The notes: generated by a model from the letters alone, not told the origin. Shown: positions 35,663-44,163, counted from the first letter of the stretch. The stretch is 64,000 nt of DNA from an uncultured Oscillospiraceae bacterium (GCA_900554335.1 USGT01000007.1:26657-90656); one strand, 5' to 3'. Numbers and translations are program-made.

Positions 35663-37069
35663 TTAAATTATTTCTCCTTGTAATGATTCCCTTGAGGAAT
35701 CTGTTATTTTAATTTTCACAAACTGGCCTGTTAAGTCTTTTTCACTCGGAACTTTAACAACTATATTTCCGTCAGTCCTGCAAGATAAAACTCCGTTTTC
35801 GAAGCTTTCGGCCAAAACTCTTTCTTCATTGCCAACCATCTTTTTGCAAAGGTTTTCAGAAATTTCTTCTTGAACTTTAAGAAGCTCCAAAAGCCAGGAG
35901 GTTTTCTCTTTTTTGCTTATGTTATCGGGCATTTTAGCGGCCGGAGTGCCCTGCCTTTTTGAATAAATGAAAGTGAAAAGCGAAGAAAACTCAACTTTTT
36001 TAATAAGGTCGACTGTTTCCAAAAACTCTTCGTAGGTTTCACCCGGGAAGCCAACTATTATGTCGCTGGTGAATGAAACATCTTTCATGATGCTTTTTGC
36101 ATACTCAATTTTCTTTAAATAATCTTCTTTGGTGTATTTCCTGTTCATTTCTTTAAGCACTCTGTTGCTTCCGCACTGCACCGGGAGGTGAATGTGCTTT
36201 GAAATATGCTTGCTGCCCGCAATGACGTCAAAAAGCTCTTTCGTAGCGTCTTTCGGGTGCGAGGTCATGAACCTTAATTTAAAGTCACCTTCCAAAGCGT
36301 CAAGCTTTTTAAGAAGATAGCAAAAATCAATTCCTCCGCCTAAGTCTTTGCCGTAAGAATTAACGTTTTGGCCAAGAAGAGTTATGTCTTTATACCCCGC
36401 GCTTAAAAGCTCCTGCGTTTCCTTTATAATAGCTTCGGGAGTCCTGCTTCTTTCCCTACCCCTGACATAAGGCACAATGCAGTAAGAACAGAAATTGTTG
36501 CAGCCGGACATAATCGAAACAAAAGCCTTAATTTTGTTATTCCTTTTCATCGGGAAGTCTTCTAAAATTGGGTCTTCTTTCGAAGTGTAAATAACAGCGT
36601 GTTTATTTTTCACAGGCCTGTTTAAAATAAAATCACAAAGAATCTTCGGGAAACTTTGGATTTGTTTTGTTCCTAAAACTATGTCAACAAACGTGTAAAC
36701 TTCGCTTATTTTCTTCGCAATTGATTCTTGCTCGGTCATGCACCCGGCCAAAACCACAACAGCGTTAGGGTTTGCTTTTTTCACGGCTTTTATCCTGCCA
36801 ATATTGCCAAAAACTTTATTTTCTGCGTTTTCTCTAACTGCGCAGGTGTTAAAAAGTATAACGTCGGCATCTTTATAATCTTCCAAGAATGTAAAACCGG
36901 CTTTTTCGAGCATTCCTCTGTATTTTTCGCTGTCTGAAACATTTTGCTGGCAGCCGTATGTTCTGATGTAAGCCTTTGGGTTTTCTTTTCCTGCAAAAAT
37001 TTCTTTTAATTTTTTTATATAATCAAGTTCTTCTTTTCCATATATATATGTATTAACTCCGATTGGCAA
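35663..37069 (-). CDS. miaB: tRNA-2-methylthio-N6-dimethylallyladenosine synthase MiaB
   Basis: MiaB, 468 residues, a radical SAM methylthiotransferase. The N-terminal cluster Cys are in TYGCQQN, FNTCAVRE and AGCMTEQ. The radical SAM motif C-x3-C-x2-C is in SGCNNFCSYCIVPYVRGRE. A C-terminal TRAM domain ends the protein. Start is TTG, with GGAGG 8 bases upstream. It heads the miaB-ylbF-mutS-mutL-miaA operon, so both A37 modification steps bracket mismatch repair genes. Confidence 0.97.
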   Translation of the reverse strand: MPIGVNTYIYGKEELDYIKKLKEIFAGKENPKAYIRTYGCQQNVSDSEKYRGMLEKAGFTFLEDYKDADVILFNTCAVRENAENKVFGNIGRIKAVKKANPNAVVVLAGCMTEQESIAKKISEVYTFVDIVLGTKQIQSFPKILCDFILNRPVKNKHAVIYTSKEDPILEDFPMKRNNKIKAFVSIMSGCNNFCSYCIVPYVRGRERSRTPEAIIKETQELLSAGYKDITLLGQNVNSYGKDLGGGIDFCYLLKKLDALEGDFKLRFMTSHPKDATKELFDVIAGSKHISKHIHLPVQCGSNRVLKEMNRKYTKEDYLKKIEYAKSIMKDVSFTSDIIVGFPGETYEEFLETVDLIKKVEFSSLFTFIYSKRQGTPAAKMPDNISKKEKTSWLLELLKVQEEISENLCKKMVGNEERVLAESFENGVLSCRTDGNIVVKVPSEKDLTGQFVKIKITDSSRESLQGEII

Positions 37070-37102
37070 AGCTTATTCCTCCAGTTTGCTTAATTACTTA
37101 AA

Positions 37103-37131
37103 ATTCTACCAGAAAATTAAGAAAACTTCAA
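37103..37131 (-). promoter_or_regulatory. Promoter for the miaB operon
   Basis: On the minus strand TTGAAG (37131-37126) and TAGAAT (37108-37103) are 17 bases apart, about 35 bases before the TTG start of miaB. Confidence 0.55.
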
Positions 37132-37328
37132 GAGATTAGCTAAAGTATATTTCCAAATCATAAATACAATATAATTTTAATAGTTCTTAAATACTTGCAA
37201 ATTTTTGATAATATGTATAAATTTTCCATATTCGCAATTCGAAATAAGATAGATATAAAATAATTATTATTTTTAAAGTCAATTAGCCTTATCAAATTGT
37301 GAATAAACTACAAATATTTTCAAAAGAC

Positions 37329-37357
37329 TTGTTTTTGATTTCCGTTTATAATATAAT
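37329..37357 (+). promoter_or_regulatory. Promoter for the two-component operon
   Basis: TTGTTT at 37329-37334 and TATAAT at 37352-37357 with a 17-base spacer. A second overlapping TATAAT lies at about 37346-37351. The 5' leader would be about 110 bases. Confidence 0.5.
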
Positions 37358-37472
37358 TTCCTAGTGTTAAAAACAATTAGTAATATGTTAAATTTTATCA
37401 AATTATTAATAATTTCAATTACTAAAATAAACTATTTTATCATTAAACTTAAACAGGAGCGTGTATAAAATT

Positions 37473-38198
37473 ATGTCAGATTCATCAATGGGATTAATTT
37501 ATGTTGTAGATGATGAGCCGAATATTAGAAGGCTTGCTTCTCTGGCACTCAAAGAGTATGGTTTTGAGACACAAGAATTTTCAGGCGGAGATGAACTTTT
37601 AAGAGCTGTTCAAAGACGTTGCCCGGATCTTATAGTTCTTGACTGGGTTATGCCTGCGCCAGACGGCCTTAGCGTTTGCGGAAGACTCAAACTCGACAAA
37701 ACAACTAAAGCTATCCCGATTATTCTTTTAACTGCAAGGAACGATGAAGTTGATTGCGTGCTTGGCCTTGAAATGGGAGCAGACGACTACATCACTAAAC
37801 CTTTCAGCTTGAAAGAACTTTGCGCAAGGGTTAAAGCGGTTATTAGAAGAAATGAATACCTCAACACAAACTCAAGCAACAACGACATTATAACCTGCGG
37901 CGGAATCACGATTAACCTTGCAAGAAGAACAGTTTCCAAAAACGGCCAACTTATCGACCTTACAATGAAAGAATTCGATCTTTTAACTTCGCTTATGCTC
38001 AGCAAAGGCAGCGTTCTTAACAGAGATCAACTCATGGAAAAAGTTTGGGACGTTGAATTCAGCGGAGACGCTAGAACAGTTGACGTTCACATCAGATATT
38101 TGCGCCAAAAAATCGAAGATGATTCTGAAAACCCGAAATATATTTTAACTGTTCGCGGTGTTGGATACAGATTCGCATCTGAAGACGAAATTCAATAA
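37473..38198 (+). CDS. OmpR/PhoB-family response regulator
   Basis: A receiver and winged-helix regulator of 241 residues. VVDDEPNIRR, the phosphoacceptor Asp in VLDWVMPAPDG near 57, the T in LLTARND and K in TKPFS are present; the C-terminal winged helix ends VRGVGYRFA. ATG 37473 or GTG 37461 could start it: AGGAG at 37455 is close to the GTG and 13 bases from the ATG. The sensorless histidine kinase follows by 28 bases. Confidence 0.92.
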   Translation: MSDSSMGLIYVVDDEPNIRRLASLALKEYGFETQEFSGGDELLRAVQRRCPDLIVLDWVMPAPDGLSVCGRLKLDKTTKAIPIILLTARNDEVDCVLGLEMGADDYITKPFSLKELCARVKAVIRRNEYLNTNSSNNDIITCGGITINLARRTVSKNGQLIDLTMKEFDLLTSLMLSKGSVLNRDQLMEKVWDVEFSGDARTVDVHIRYLRQKIEDDSENPKYILTVRGVGYRFASEDEIQ

Positions 38199-38226
38199 AA
38201 ATTTTTAGGAGGTGAAGTGAGCAATT

Positions 38227-38919
38227 ATGGACAAATTCAGAAATATTAATAAATCTGAACTTGATGGCCTTGTTCATGATTTAAAAACGCCTATAACTTC
38301 AATTATGGGGTTTGTTGAGCTTTTGAAGCAAGGTGGCCACGACCAAAAAACAACGACAGAATTTTACGACATAATTCTTTCGGAATCTCAAAAACTTTTG
38401 AAGCTTGTTAATGACATTCTTTATATTAACAAAACCGGCGAGAATAAAATTGACCCTTGCAACCTTACCATTCAGCTTGACAAATACGTCAAAGAGCTCA
38501 CTCCACTTGCTAATAAACACAATGTAAAAATATGCATTAACAGCGCTTCGAGTGACATATATGTTTCGATTCCTGAAGATAAAATTTCGCGCATTTTAAT
38601 AAACATAATTGAAAACGCAATTAAATATAATAAAGAATACGGAAAAATATTTATCGACATTGAAGAAGAAAATAAGCAAGTTTCTGTTAAAATCCGTGAT
38701 ACCGGTGTTGGTATCCCTGAAAATGAACTCGACAAAATATTTAACAGATACTATCGCTCTTCCGTCACAAAGAAAATGAGCGTTGAAGGCTCAGGCCTTG
38801 GCCTCGCAATTGCTAACGACATAGTTAAAGATTATAGCGGCCACATTAAAGTAAACAGTAAACTCGGGGAATATACGGAATTTATTATTACTTTCCCTGC
38901 TTCAAATATTTCGAAATAG
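38227..38919 (+). CDS. Soluble histidine kinase without sensor domain
   Basis: A 230-residue kinase core. The H-box HDLKTPITSI begins near residue 17, so only about 15 residues precede the dimerisation domain. N-box IIENAIKYN, G1 DTGVGIPE, F-box and G2 GSGLGLAI are intact. No membrane segment, PAS or HAMP is present. AGGAGGTGA precedes the start. Either the signal enters via partner proteins or the kinase is set by another domain in trans. Cognate regulator is the gene upstream. Confidence 0.9.
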   Translation: MDKFRNINKSELDGLVHDLKTPITSIMGFVELLKQGGHDQKTTTEFYDIILSESQKLLKLVNDILYINKTGENKIDPCNLTIQLDKYVKELTPLANKHNVKICINSASSDIYVSIPEDKISRILINIIENAIKYNKEYGKIFIDIEEENKQVSVKIRDTGVGIPENELDKIFNRYYRSSVTKKMSVEGSGLGLAIANDIVKDYSGHIKVNSKLGEYTEFIITFPASNISK

Positions 38920-38931
38920 AATAGTACTTAT

Positions 38932-38959
38932 GGAGGAAACGGTAACTTTTTAGTTACCG
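38932..38959 (+). promoter_or_regulatory. Hairpin between ribosome binding site and start codon
   Basis: GGAGG at 38932-38936 is the only strong ribosome binding site before ATG 38969 but is 32 bases away. CGGTAACT (38940-38947) and AGTTACCG (38952-38959) form a perfect 8-base stem with a TTTT loop in between, which would shorten the effective distance to about 12 bases. Confidence 0.5.
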
Positions 38960-38968
38960 GTAAATTTT

Positions 38969-39625
38969 ATGCAAATAGAAAATTATTTAGATTTATCAAA
39001 AACAATTGCAAGCGAAATTTTTTCAGGTCTAACTTACCCTTGGGAGGCTCTTCCGAAAATAAAAGACTTCATTTTAAATTTAGGCCCCAAGCTTCCGAAA
39101 GATGAATTTGAAGAAATAAAAGAAAATGTTTGGGTTTCAAAAGAAGCGGTTATTGCTGATTCAGCTTTCATTGCAGGGCCTACGATAATCTGCAAAGGCA
39201 CTGAAATTCGCCACTGCGCTTTCATCAGAGGCTCAGTAATAGTTGGCGAAAACTGCGTTGTCGGGAATTCCACGGAACTTAAAAACGCCATTTTGTTTAA
39301 TAATGTTCAAGTTCCGCATTTTAATTATATCGGCGATTCTATTTTGGGTTTCAAAGCTCATTTTGGAGCGGGTTCAATCGTTTCGAATGTTAAATCAGAT
39401 AAATCAAACGTGAGCGTTTTAATAAACGGAAGTAAAACTGACACAGGCCTTAGAAAATTCGGCGCAATAGTTGCCGATTACGTTGAAATTGGCTGCAACG
39501 CCGTTTTGAATCCGGGGACTATAATCGGAAAAAATTCAAACGTTTACCCCACTTCGATGGTTAGAGGTGTCATAGGCGAAAACATGATATTTAAAGCACA
39601 AAACAATATAGTGAAAAAAATTTAA
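38969..39625 (+). CDS. Left-handed beta-helix (hexapeptide repeat) acyltransferase-like protein
   Basis: A 218-residue protein resembling the C-terminal half of GlmU. Hexapeptide repeats run from about residue 55 to 125 and 150 to 200, for example IADSAFIAGPTIICKG and VGENCVVGNSTELKNAIL. PHFNYIGDSILG recalls the HxxYxGD region of the GlmU acetyltransferase site, so UDP-sugar or similar acyl transfer is possible. The uridylyltransferase domain is absent. It follows the two-component pair after 49 bases. Confidence 0.75.
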   Translation: MQIENYLDLSKTIASEIFSGLTYPWEALPKIKDFILNLGPKLPKDEFEEIKENVWVSKEAVIADSAFIAGPTIICKGTEIRHCAFIRGSVIVGENCVVGNSTELKNAILFNNVQVPHFNYIGDSILGFKAHFGAGSIVSNVKSDKSNVSVLINGSKTDTGLRKFGAIVADYVEIGCNAVLNPGTIIGKNSNVYPTSMVRGVIGENMIFKAQNNIVKKI

Positions 39626-39652
39626 GCGAGCTTTTTCGGCTCGCCCTTTTCA
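39626..39652. terminator. Bidirectional terminator
   Basis: GCGAGC at 39626-39631 pairs with GCTCGC at 39639-39644, with CCTTTTCATTTT to the right and A-rich sequence to the left. Confidence 0.75.
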
Positions 39653-39931
39653 TTTTAAATTCGAAATCGCAGATATAACATCGTGAATGTAGTTGCTTCC
39701 TCTTGAAATTAAAATCCCGGTTAGAATATTCCCGAAAAAAGGCACCGAAGAATCAATTTCGAAACATTTTGGAATATCAAGATCGTAAGCAAAAGCCACT
39801 GCAACACCAACCAAAAGGCTCAAAAACATGCTAAAGGAAAAGCACCCAGCTGCGAAAAATTCTTTGAAATAAGTTATAACGCTTTCGGTGAGAACGGCTA
39901 AAGTTAAAATCGTTAAAATTTTTTTGTTCAT
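39650..39931 (-). CDS. Phage-type holin
   Basis: A 93-residue protein with three hydrophobic segments (about residues 5-22, 30-50 and 65-80), small polar N-terminus and the phage-holin-like pattern SMFLSLLVGVAVAFAYDLDI with GNILTGILISRGSNYIHD after it. It follows the lysozyme gene by 10 bases, forming a lysis cassette in reverse of the usual holin-first order. Confidence 0.75.
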   Translation of the reverse strand: MNKKILTILTLAVLTESVITYFKEFFAAGCFSFSMFLSLLVGVAVAFAYDLDIPKCFEIDSSVPFFGNILTGILISRGSNYIHDVISAISNLK

Positions 39932-39941
39932 TTTTCTTCCC

Positions 39942-40712
39942 TCATTTCGGAACTTTAAGCACTTGCCCGGGGTATATAACGTCGCTTAAAAGATTATTTA
40001 GGCTTTTTATTTCAGTGTATTTAGCGCCACTTTTCAAATATTTTTCGGAAATCGCCCAAAGGCTATCGCCTTTTTTTACCGTATAATTAAAATAATTTTT
40101 TTGAGTTTTAAAGCCGTTTAAACCGTTTGATTTCATTATTTCAGGGTAATTTTTATAAGAAACATCAAGGTCGACGTTGCCGTTTATTCCGTCTATTTTC
40201 CCTTGCGAAGAATATTGCCAAATGCCGCACTCTTGTGAAGGTTTAGTGCTGCTCCATCGTGCGAGCCACAAATCAAATTGCTTCAAATTCTCATAATTTA
40301 AATAATTTTCAAGCCAATTTAAATTGCAGTAAAACGTGGCATAATAGCCTGCTGTTTCAATTTCTTCGCAAAAAGTCTTAACGATTTCAGTCCTTGTTTC
40401 ATTTGAAAGCTTTAGCATTTCTTTTTCTTCAATGTCAAAGCAAACCGGGTACTCAAGTTCCAAACCTCTTATGTTTTCAAGGCAAAATTCTGCTTCGTTT
40501 TTAGCATCAAAAGCCGAGCTTGCATAGCTGTAATGGTAAACACCTATATTCATTCCTGCCGCTTTCGCTTTTTCGCAATTTTCTTTGAATTTTTTGTCAA
40601 TCTGCAAGCCGTAACCCTCTCGCAAAATTGCAAAATCCACTCCTGAAGCTTTAACTTTTTCCCAGTTTATTTCTCCTTGCCATTTTGAAACGTCTATTCC
40701 TTTAAATTCCAT
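39942..40712 (-). CDS. GH25 lysozyme with C-terminal LysM domain
   Basis: A 256-residue endolysin. The GH25 catalytic pattern begins [16 protein letters not shown], the catalytic acids are in [11 protein letters not shown] near residue 92, and DLWLARWS and [20 protein letters not shown] close the barrel. A linker then leads to LysM ([17 protein letters not shown]) at about 208-255. There is no signal peptide, so release would depend on the adjacent holin. AAAGGAG precedes the ATG. Confidence 0.9.
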   Translation of the reverse strand: MEFKGIDVSKWQGEINWEKVKASGVDFAILREGYGLQIDKKFKENCEKAKAAGMNIGVYHYSYASSAFDAKNEAEFCLENIRGLELEYPVCFDIEEKEMLKLSNETRTEIVKTFCEEIETAGYYATFYCNLNWLENYLNYENLKQFDLWLARWSSTKPSQECGIWQYSSQGKIDGINGNVDLDVSYKNYPEIMKSNGLNGFKTQKNYFNYTVKKGDSLWAISEKYLKSGAKYTEIKSLNNLLSDVIYPGQVLKVPK

Positions 40713-40783
40713 TTTAAAACGCAGCTCCTTTCAAAAAGCAGGTTAAAAACAACCTTTTTTGCCTTTTAAAGCGAAACTGCGCA

Positions 40784-40813
40784 AAAAATAATAGGCTGCA
40801 AAATAGCGGCCTA
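40784..40813 (-). terminator. Terminator downstream of the exported GNAT-like gene
   Basis: On the minus strand TAGGCCGC pairs with GCAGCCTA around TATTTT with one wobble, followed by TTATTTTTTG. Confidence 0.7.
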
Positions 40814-40822
40814 CTTTTTAAT

Positions 40823-41485
40823 TTAAGAAAACTGATATTTATAAATTTTTTCATAGCCAAAGTTCGTTTTAATAATTTCTTCGCTCGTCGTAAACCCTGC
40901 TTTTAAAACTGCCTTCCTTGAAGCAAAATTACTAGGTTTGCTAGTCGAGACCAAGGTTTTGTATTTGTAAATTCCAAGATTTTTAAGCTCTTGCATAACC
41001 GAAACCAGCTTTTTAACAATGAAATTTCCAAGACCTTTTCCTGAAGAATTTTTCTCAACTACCATTCCCAGTTCAGGATTGGACGAAGAACTATCAACCG
41101 GGCCTGCAGCAACGAATCCAACAGACTTGCCATCTTCTTTAACTATGAAAGACAAAGATTTCGGTTTGCTATAATTCCACATTCTTGAAATTCTTCTATC
41201 AAATGAATTATTGCTAGACTTCTTGCTCATGATGCGTCCATTTCCGTAATGTTTCATATATTCTGCATTTTCTTTGTTTGAAAACAAACCTATGTAAAAA
41301 TCTCTGTCGCTTGAAACTATTGGAACGAGCTTTCTTTTGCCGTCTGTGAGTATTGTGTCCATCCTTTCTGCTGTAATATTAAACTTAGCAGCTAGGTCTT
41401 CAACGCTTTTTTCATAAGCGAAAATCCCAGGCACGAACGAAAACAAACAAAATATAAGCCCGAAAGAAAATAAAAATTTTTTCAA
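40823..41485 (-). CDS. GNAT-like acetyltransferase with a signal peptide
   Basis: A 220-residue protein with a clear signal peptide (Lys-rich start, hydrophobic core, cleavage after PGIFA). The mature part looks like a GNAT domain: SLSFIVKEDGKSVGFVAAG is the beta2-beta3 hairpin and VVEKNSSGKGLGNFIV the acetyl-CoA loop (x-x-G-x-G), then a C-terminal ASRKAVLKAGF. Export is puzzling because acetyl-CoA is cytoplasmic. TTG 41485 is preferred to ATG 41494, since AAAGGG directly abuts that ATG but lies 9 bases before the TTG. Confidence 0.75.
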   Translation of the reverse strand: MKKFLFSFGLIFCLFSFVPGIFAYEKSVEDLAAKFNITAERMDTILTDGKRKLVPIVSSDRDFYIGLFSNKENAEYMKHYGNGRIMSKKSSNNSFDRRISRMWNYSKPKSLSFIVKEDGKSVGFVAAGPVDSSSSNPELGMVVEKNSSGKGLGNFIVKKLVSVMQELKNLGIYKYKTLVSTSKPSNFASRKAVLKAGFTTSEEIIKTNFGYEKIYKYQFS

Positions 41486-41515
41486 ATTAAACATCCCTTT
41501 CTTAAACTATTTTGC

Positions 41516-41812
41516 TTATTTTTTAACAACAGCTCCAACAGCCCATTTTTGAATTCTGATTTTTTCCGAGCCTGTTTCCAAAATCAAAGAATCTGAATCT
41601 TCTTTAACGCTAACAACTCTTCCCACTATTCCGCCAATTGTTACGATTTCATCACCGATTTGGACTGATTTTCTCATCTCTTCTTCTTGCTTTCTTTTCT
41701 TTTGCTGCGGCCTAAAAAGAAGCAGATACATTCCTCCGATGACTACGCCGTAAACCAAAAGCATGGTAATAAGCTGAGAAGCAGTGCCATTTCCTGCGAG
41801 TAAACTGTTCAT
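41516..41812 (-). CDS. yajC: Preprotein translocase subunit YajC
   Basis: YajC, 98 residues, accessory to SecYEG-SecDF. One membrane segment at residues 13-32, followed by the family motif LLFRPQQKKRKQ and GDEIVTIGGIVGRVV. AGGAGG precedes the ATG. SecD/SecF are not in the window. Confidence 0.95.
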   Translation of the reverse strand: MNSLLAGNGTASQLITMLLVYGVVIGGMYLLLFRPQQKKRKQEEEMRKSVQIGDEIVTIGGIVGRVVSVKEDSDSLILETGSEKIRIQKWAVGAVVKK

Positions 41813-41970
41813 AAAATTTTTCCTCCTAAAATTATTTATAAAACTGCTTGATTATTATAACTTATAATCAACTTATTTCGCAATAAATTTGAAAATCATT
41901 GTCATATTTAACATAATAAAATATTTATTTAGAATTTGATTGTGATTATTTTAGAATTTAAATTAATGTG

Positions 41971-41999
41971 TTGACATTTTTAAGTTAAAAACATATACT
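41971..41999 (+). promoter_or_regulatory. Promoter for initiator tRNA
   Basis: TTGACA at 41971-41976 and TATACT at 41994-41999, spacer 17, 17 bases before the mature tRNA start. Confidence 0.75.
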
Positions 42000-42016
42000 A
42001 GTTATATAAGCAATGG

Positions 42017-42093
<77 letters not shown>

Positions 42094-42100
42094 AAATTTT

Positions 42101-42132
42101 ACCTCACAGCCGATTGGTTGTGAGTTTTTTAT
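42101..42132 (+). terminator. Terminator after tRNA-fMet
   Basis: CTCACA at 42103-42108 pairs with TGTGAG at 42119-42124, followed by TTTTTTATT. Confidence 0.85.
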
Positions 42133-42150
42133 TCCTTAAAACAGATTGCC

Positions 42151-42183
42151 AAAAAATTAAGGCTTACCTTTTTCAGATAAGCC
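42151..42183 (-). terminator. Terminator after the YccF-like gene
   Basis: On the minus strand GGCTTA (42183-42178) pairs with TAAGCC (42166-42161), followed by TTAATTTTTT. Confidence 0.75.
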
Positions 42184-42194
42184 AAAATAAAAAA

Positions 42195-42554
42195 TTATTC
42201 AATCGTGGTGCCAAACGGCATCAAAGCAAGGCCTGCAAACTTGAAGCACTGTAGCCCCACGGGGATTCCTACTATGGTTATGCACCACAAAACCCCTACC
42301 AAAAAAGACGCCACTGCAAGATAAACACCAAAAATGATGACCCAAAAAATATTTAATACTATTGAGCTCGTTTCGCCAGAATAAACGATTTTTCTTCCAA
42401 AGGGTGCAAGCATAAGCTCAGCAAATTTAAAGCATTGAATGCCCACGGGAATAAAAACAATCGTTAAACAAAGAATTACCCCTGCAATTGCCCAGCCGAG
42501 AGCTAAAAGTAAACCGCCAAAAAGCAACCATATTATATTCCCTATTGTTTTCAT
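42195..42554 (-). CDS. yccF: YccF-domain inner membrane protein
   Basis: A 119-residue membrane protein made of two YccF repeats: IPVGIQCFKFAELMLAPFG and GIPVGLQCFKFAGLALMPFG, each after a hydrophobic hairpin. Function of the family is unknown. Monocistronic, minus strand. Confidence 0.88.
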   Translation of the reverse strand: MKTIGNIIWLLFGGLLLALGWAIAGVILCLTIVFIPVGIQCFKFAELMLAPFGRKIVYSGETSSIVLNIFWVIIFGVYLAVASFLVGVLWCITIVGIPVGLQCFKFAGLALMPFGTTIE

Positions 42555-42696
42555 ATTATTACCTCTATTCTTTGCCTCAATTTTACATTAAAAATAATTA
42601 TTTGTCAAAATCTTTTATATATGTTATAGTAAATATACAAAAAAAATCTATAAGTATCATATTTTTTAAACACTACGATGATACTTATTTTTTCTC

Positions 42697-42725
42697 TTGA
42701 CAATATTTTTAATATATAATAGAAT
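42697..42725 (+). promoter_or_regulatory. Promoter for tRNA-Leu
   Basis: TTGACA at 42697-42702 and TAGAAT at 42720-42725 with a 17-base spacer. Confidence 0.65.
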
Positions 42726-42736
42726 AAGCCATGTGA

Positions 42737-42821
42737 GCGGTCATGCTGGAATCGGTAGACAGGCATGTTTGAGGGGCATGTGTTGAGAGACGTGTGGGTT
42801 CAAGTCCCACTGACCGCACCA
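42737..42821 (+). tRNA. tRNA-Leu (GAG)
   Basis: An 85-nt class II tRNA: acceptor GCGGTCA pairs with TGACCGC, anticodon loop TTGAGGG gives GAG (42771-42773), a long variable arm follows and CCA is encoded. Confidence 0.95.
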
Positions 42822-42863
42822 TATGGCACAGCTTATACAGAACAAAAGATTGTCTAAGAGATA

Positions 42864-42890
42864 AGATTGCTTTTGGCAGTCTATTTTTTT
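42864..42890 (+). terminator. Terminator after tRNA-Leu
   Basis: AGATTGC at 42864-42870 pairs, with one wobble, with GCAGTCT at 42876-42882, followed by ATTTTTTT. Confidence 0.7.
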
Positions 42891-42961
42891 GGCTTTAAAC
42901 GAGGCTCAGCTTCAACTGAGTTGATTTTGTCGTTCAAAAATTTATTATTGGAGGTTTAACA

Positions 42962-43567
42962 ATGAAAAACAAAACCATGAAAAATTTACTGTGCCTTACT
43001 GCTGCGGCATTAATTTCTGGCTCTTCAACTGGCATGGCCGGCTGCATTTCTTCAAAACCAGTTGTTCACACTCAATCACCGGCTATTGACGCAGAACAAA
43101 TGGAAATTATACTTGGCAGCAAACATCTTCCTTGGGTTTCGTCTGATGGAGGCAAGGCATATTTTAACGCCTGGAACGGAATGGGAAAAGGAAAAGATTT
43201 CGAATTCTTCCTGAAAGAATGCAAAGAAAAAATTGAAAATAAAGCATCTGCTGAAATGCTTGAAAATTCTGACAAAACAGAAGAGTGGGTAACTAAAGAA
43301 ATCAACCAAGAATCTAGACGTTACAGCTTTTTGGATAATACAGACGAATTTCCTATTGGCAAATATTTTTTGAGAGTAGACCCTGAAAACCATGTTATTT
43401 ATACGGTTAGAAGGTCGGATAATGATTTTCTGTTTGAATTTTATCTGCTTTTTTATAAAGAGGAAACGAACACTTCCAACCTTTCTTTAATGTGCAGGGC
43501 AATTTCTTGCGACATTGGAAATTACATCAACGTGCTCCTTCCTACTGACAGAAAACTTATAAATTAA
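42962..43567 (+). CDS. Exported (probable lipoprotein) protein, divergent GNAT-like
   Basis: A 201-residue protein with signal peptide ending SSTGMAGC, an imperfect lipobox whose Cys would be residue 27. The mature part has EQMEIILGSKHLPWVSSDGGKAYF, which resembles ERMDTILTDG and VPIVSSDRDFYI of the exported GNAT-like protein at 40823. The centre (SFLDNTDEFPIGKYFLRVDPENHVIY) fits GNAT strands, but no acetyl-CoA loop is seen, so it may be a degenerate or non-catalytic relative. GGAGG precedes the ATG. Confidence 0.6.
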   Translation: MKNKTMKNLLCLTAAALISGSSTGMAGCISSKPVVHTQSPAIDAEQMEIILGSKHLPWVSSDGGKAYFNAWNGMGKGKDFEFFLKECKEKIENKASAEMLENSDKTEEWVTKEINQESRRYSFLDNTDEFPIGKYFLRVDPENHVIYTVRRSDNDFLFEFYLLFYKEETNTSNLSLMCRAISCDIGNYINVLLPTDRKLIN

Positions 43568-43640
43568 CTATTTTTTCATTTTAATCACTTTTGTAATTAT
43601 AATATAGTATTTACAAATATAAATAAATTTATTTATAAAA

Positions 43641-43669
43641 TTGACATTAAAATAATCATTTGATATAAT
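43641..43669 (+). promoter_or_regulatory. SigA-type promoter for the lipoprotein gene 43698
   Basis: TTGACA at 43641-43646 and TATAAT at 43664-43669, 17-base spacer, start codon 29 bases later. Confidence 0.8.
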
Positions 43670-43697
43670 CTGTGGTAAGCATAATGGAGGTGAGTTT

Positions 43698-44141
43698 ATG
43701 AAAAAGATTTCTGCATTTATTTTGCCTTTGCTTTTAACTTTTTCTCTTTCTGCGTGCGGAAACTCCAGCACTGAAAATAAGCCTCAAACCACCGAATCGA
43801 CGGCTTCCGAGAAAATAAATCTTGAAGGCAACTGGAAGCAAACTAACGCAAGCCCGGAAGAAGATTACCAAACAGCGGCCATAAACAACGGCATTATTGA
43901 AATTAAAGTGGTAAATAAAAAAGATAACACCACCTCGGTTTACTGGTCTGGCACATACACTACGCCTGAGCTTAAAAACGGCGTTTACACCTGGGCTTCG
44001 GAAAATAATTTGAGCAAAAACGAATCTCCTTTAGTTGCTTCAAGCGAAGATTCAAAAACTTTTTATTATGCAAACGGCGTAATAAGCTATGAATCAAGCT
44101 ATCTTGGAGCAGAAAAAACAATCAAATTTGAAAAAATTTAG
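43698..44141 (+). CDS. Small lipoprotein of unknown function
   Basis: A 147-residue lipoprotein: signal peptide with lipobox LSAC (Cys 20), a Ser/Thr/Glu-rich linker and a compact beta-rich domain starting LEGNWKQ and ending EKTIKFEKI. This layout is like the lipocalin-type lipoprotein domains that begin GxW, but no specific family is assigned. Processed by LspA (27029). AGGTGA precedes the ATG. Confidence 0.8.
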   Translation: MKKISAFILPLLLTFSLSACGNSSTENKPQTTESTASEKINLEGNWKQTNASPEEDYQTAAINNGIIEIKVVNKKDNTTSVYWSGTYTTPELKNGVYTWASENNLSKNESPLVASSEDSKTFYYANGVISYESSYLGAEKTIKFEKI

Positions 44142-44163
44142 TTTACTCCAAAAGCTCAATTTT

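Larger units (their letters stand above)
37070..37472. other. AT-rich divergent promoter region (about 400 bases, no gene)
   Basis: The gap between the divergent miaB and response regulator genes is more than 80 percent A+T by eye and holds no convincing reading frame or RNA gene. Two promoters are recognised, listed separately. The remaining stretch 37140-37320 shows only A/T tracts, which could bend DNA. Confidence 0.6.

Noticed and set aside
37140..37320. Possible small RNA in the 400-base divergent gap
   Set aside because: No terminator-like hairpin or promoter brackets a transcript apart from those of the flanking genes.
38930..38953. Seven-codon leader peptide (MEETVTF) before the beta-helix gene
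   Set aside because: No ribosome binding site precedes its ATG, and the GGAGG is inside it; more likely a ribosome site plus hairpin.
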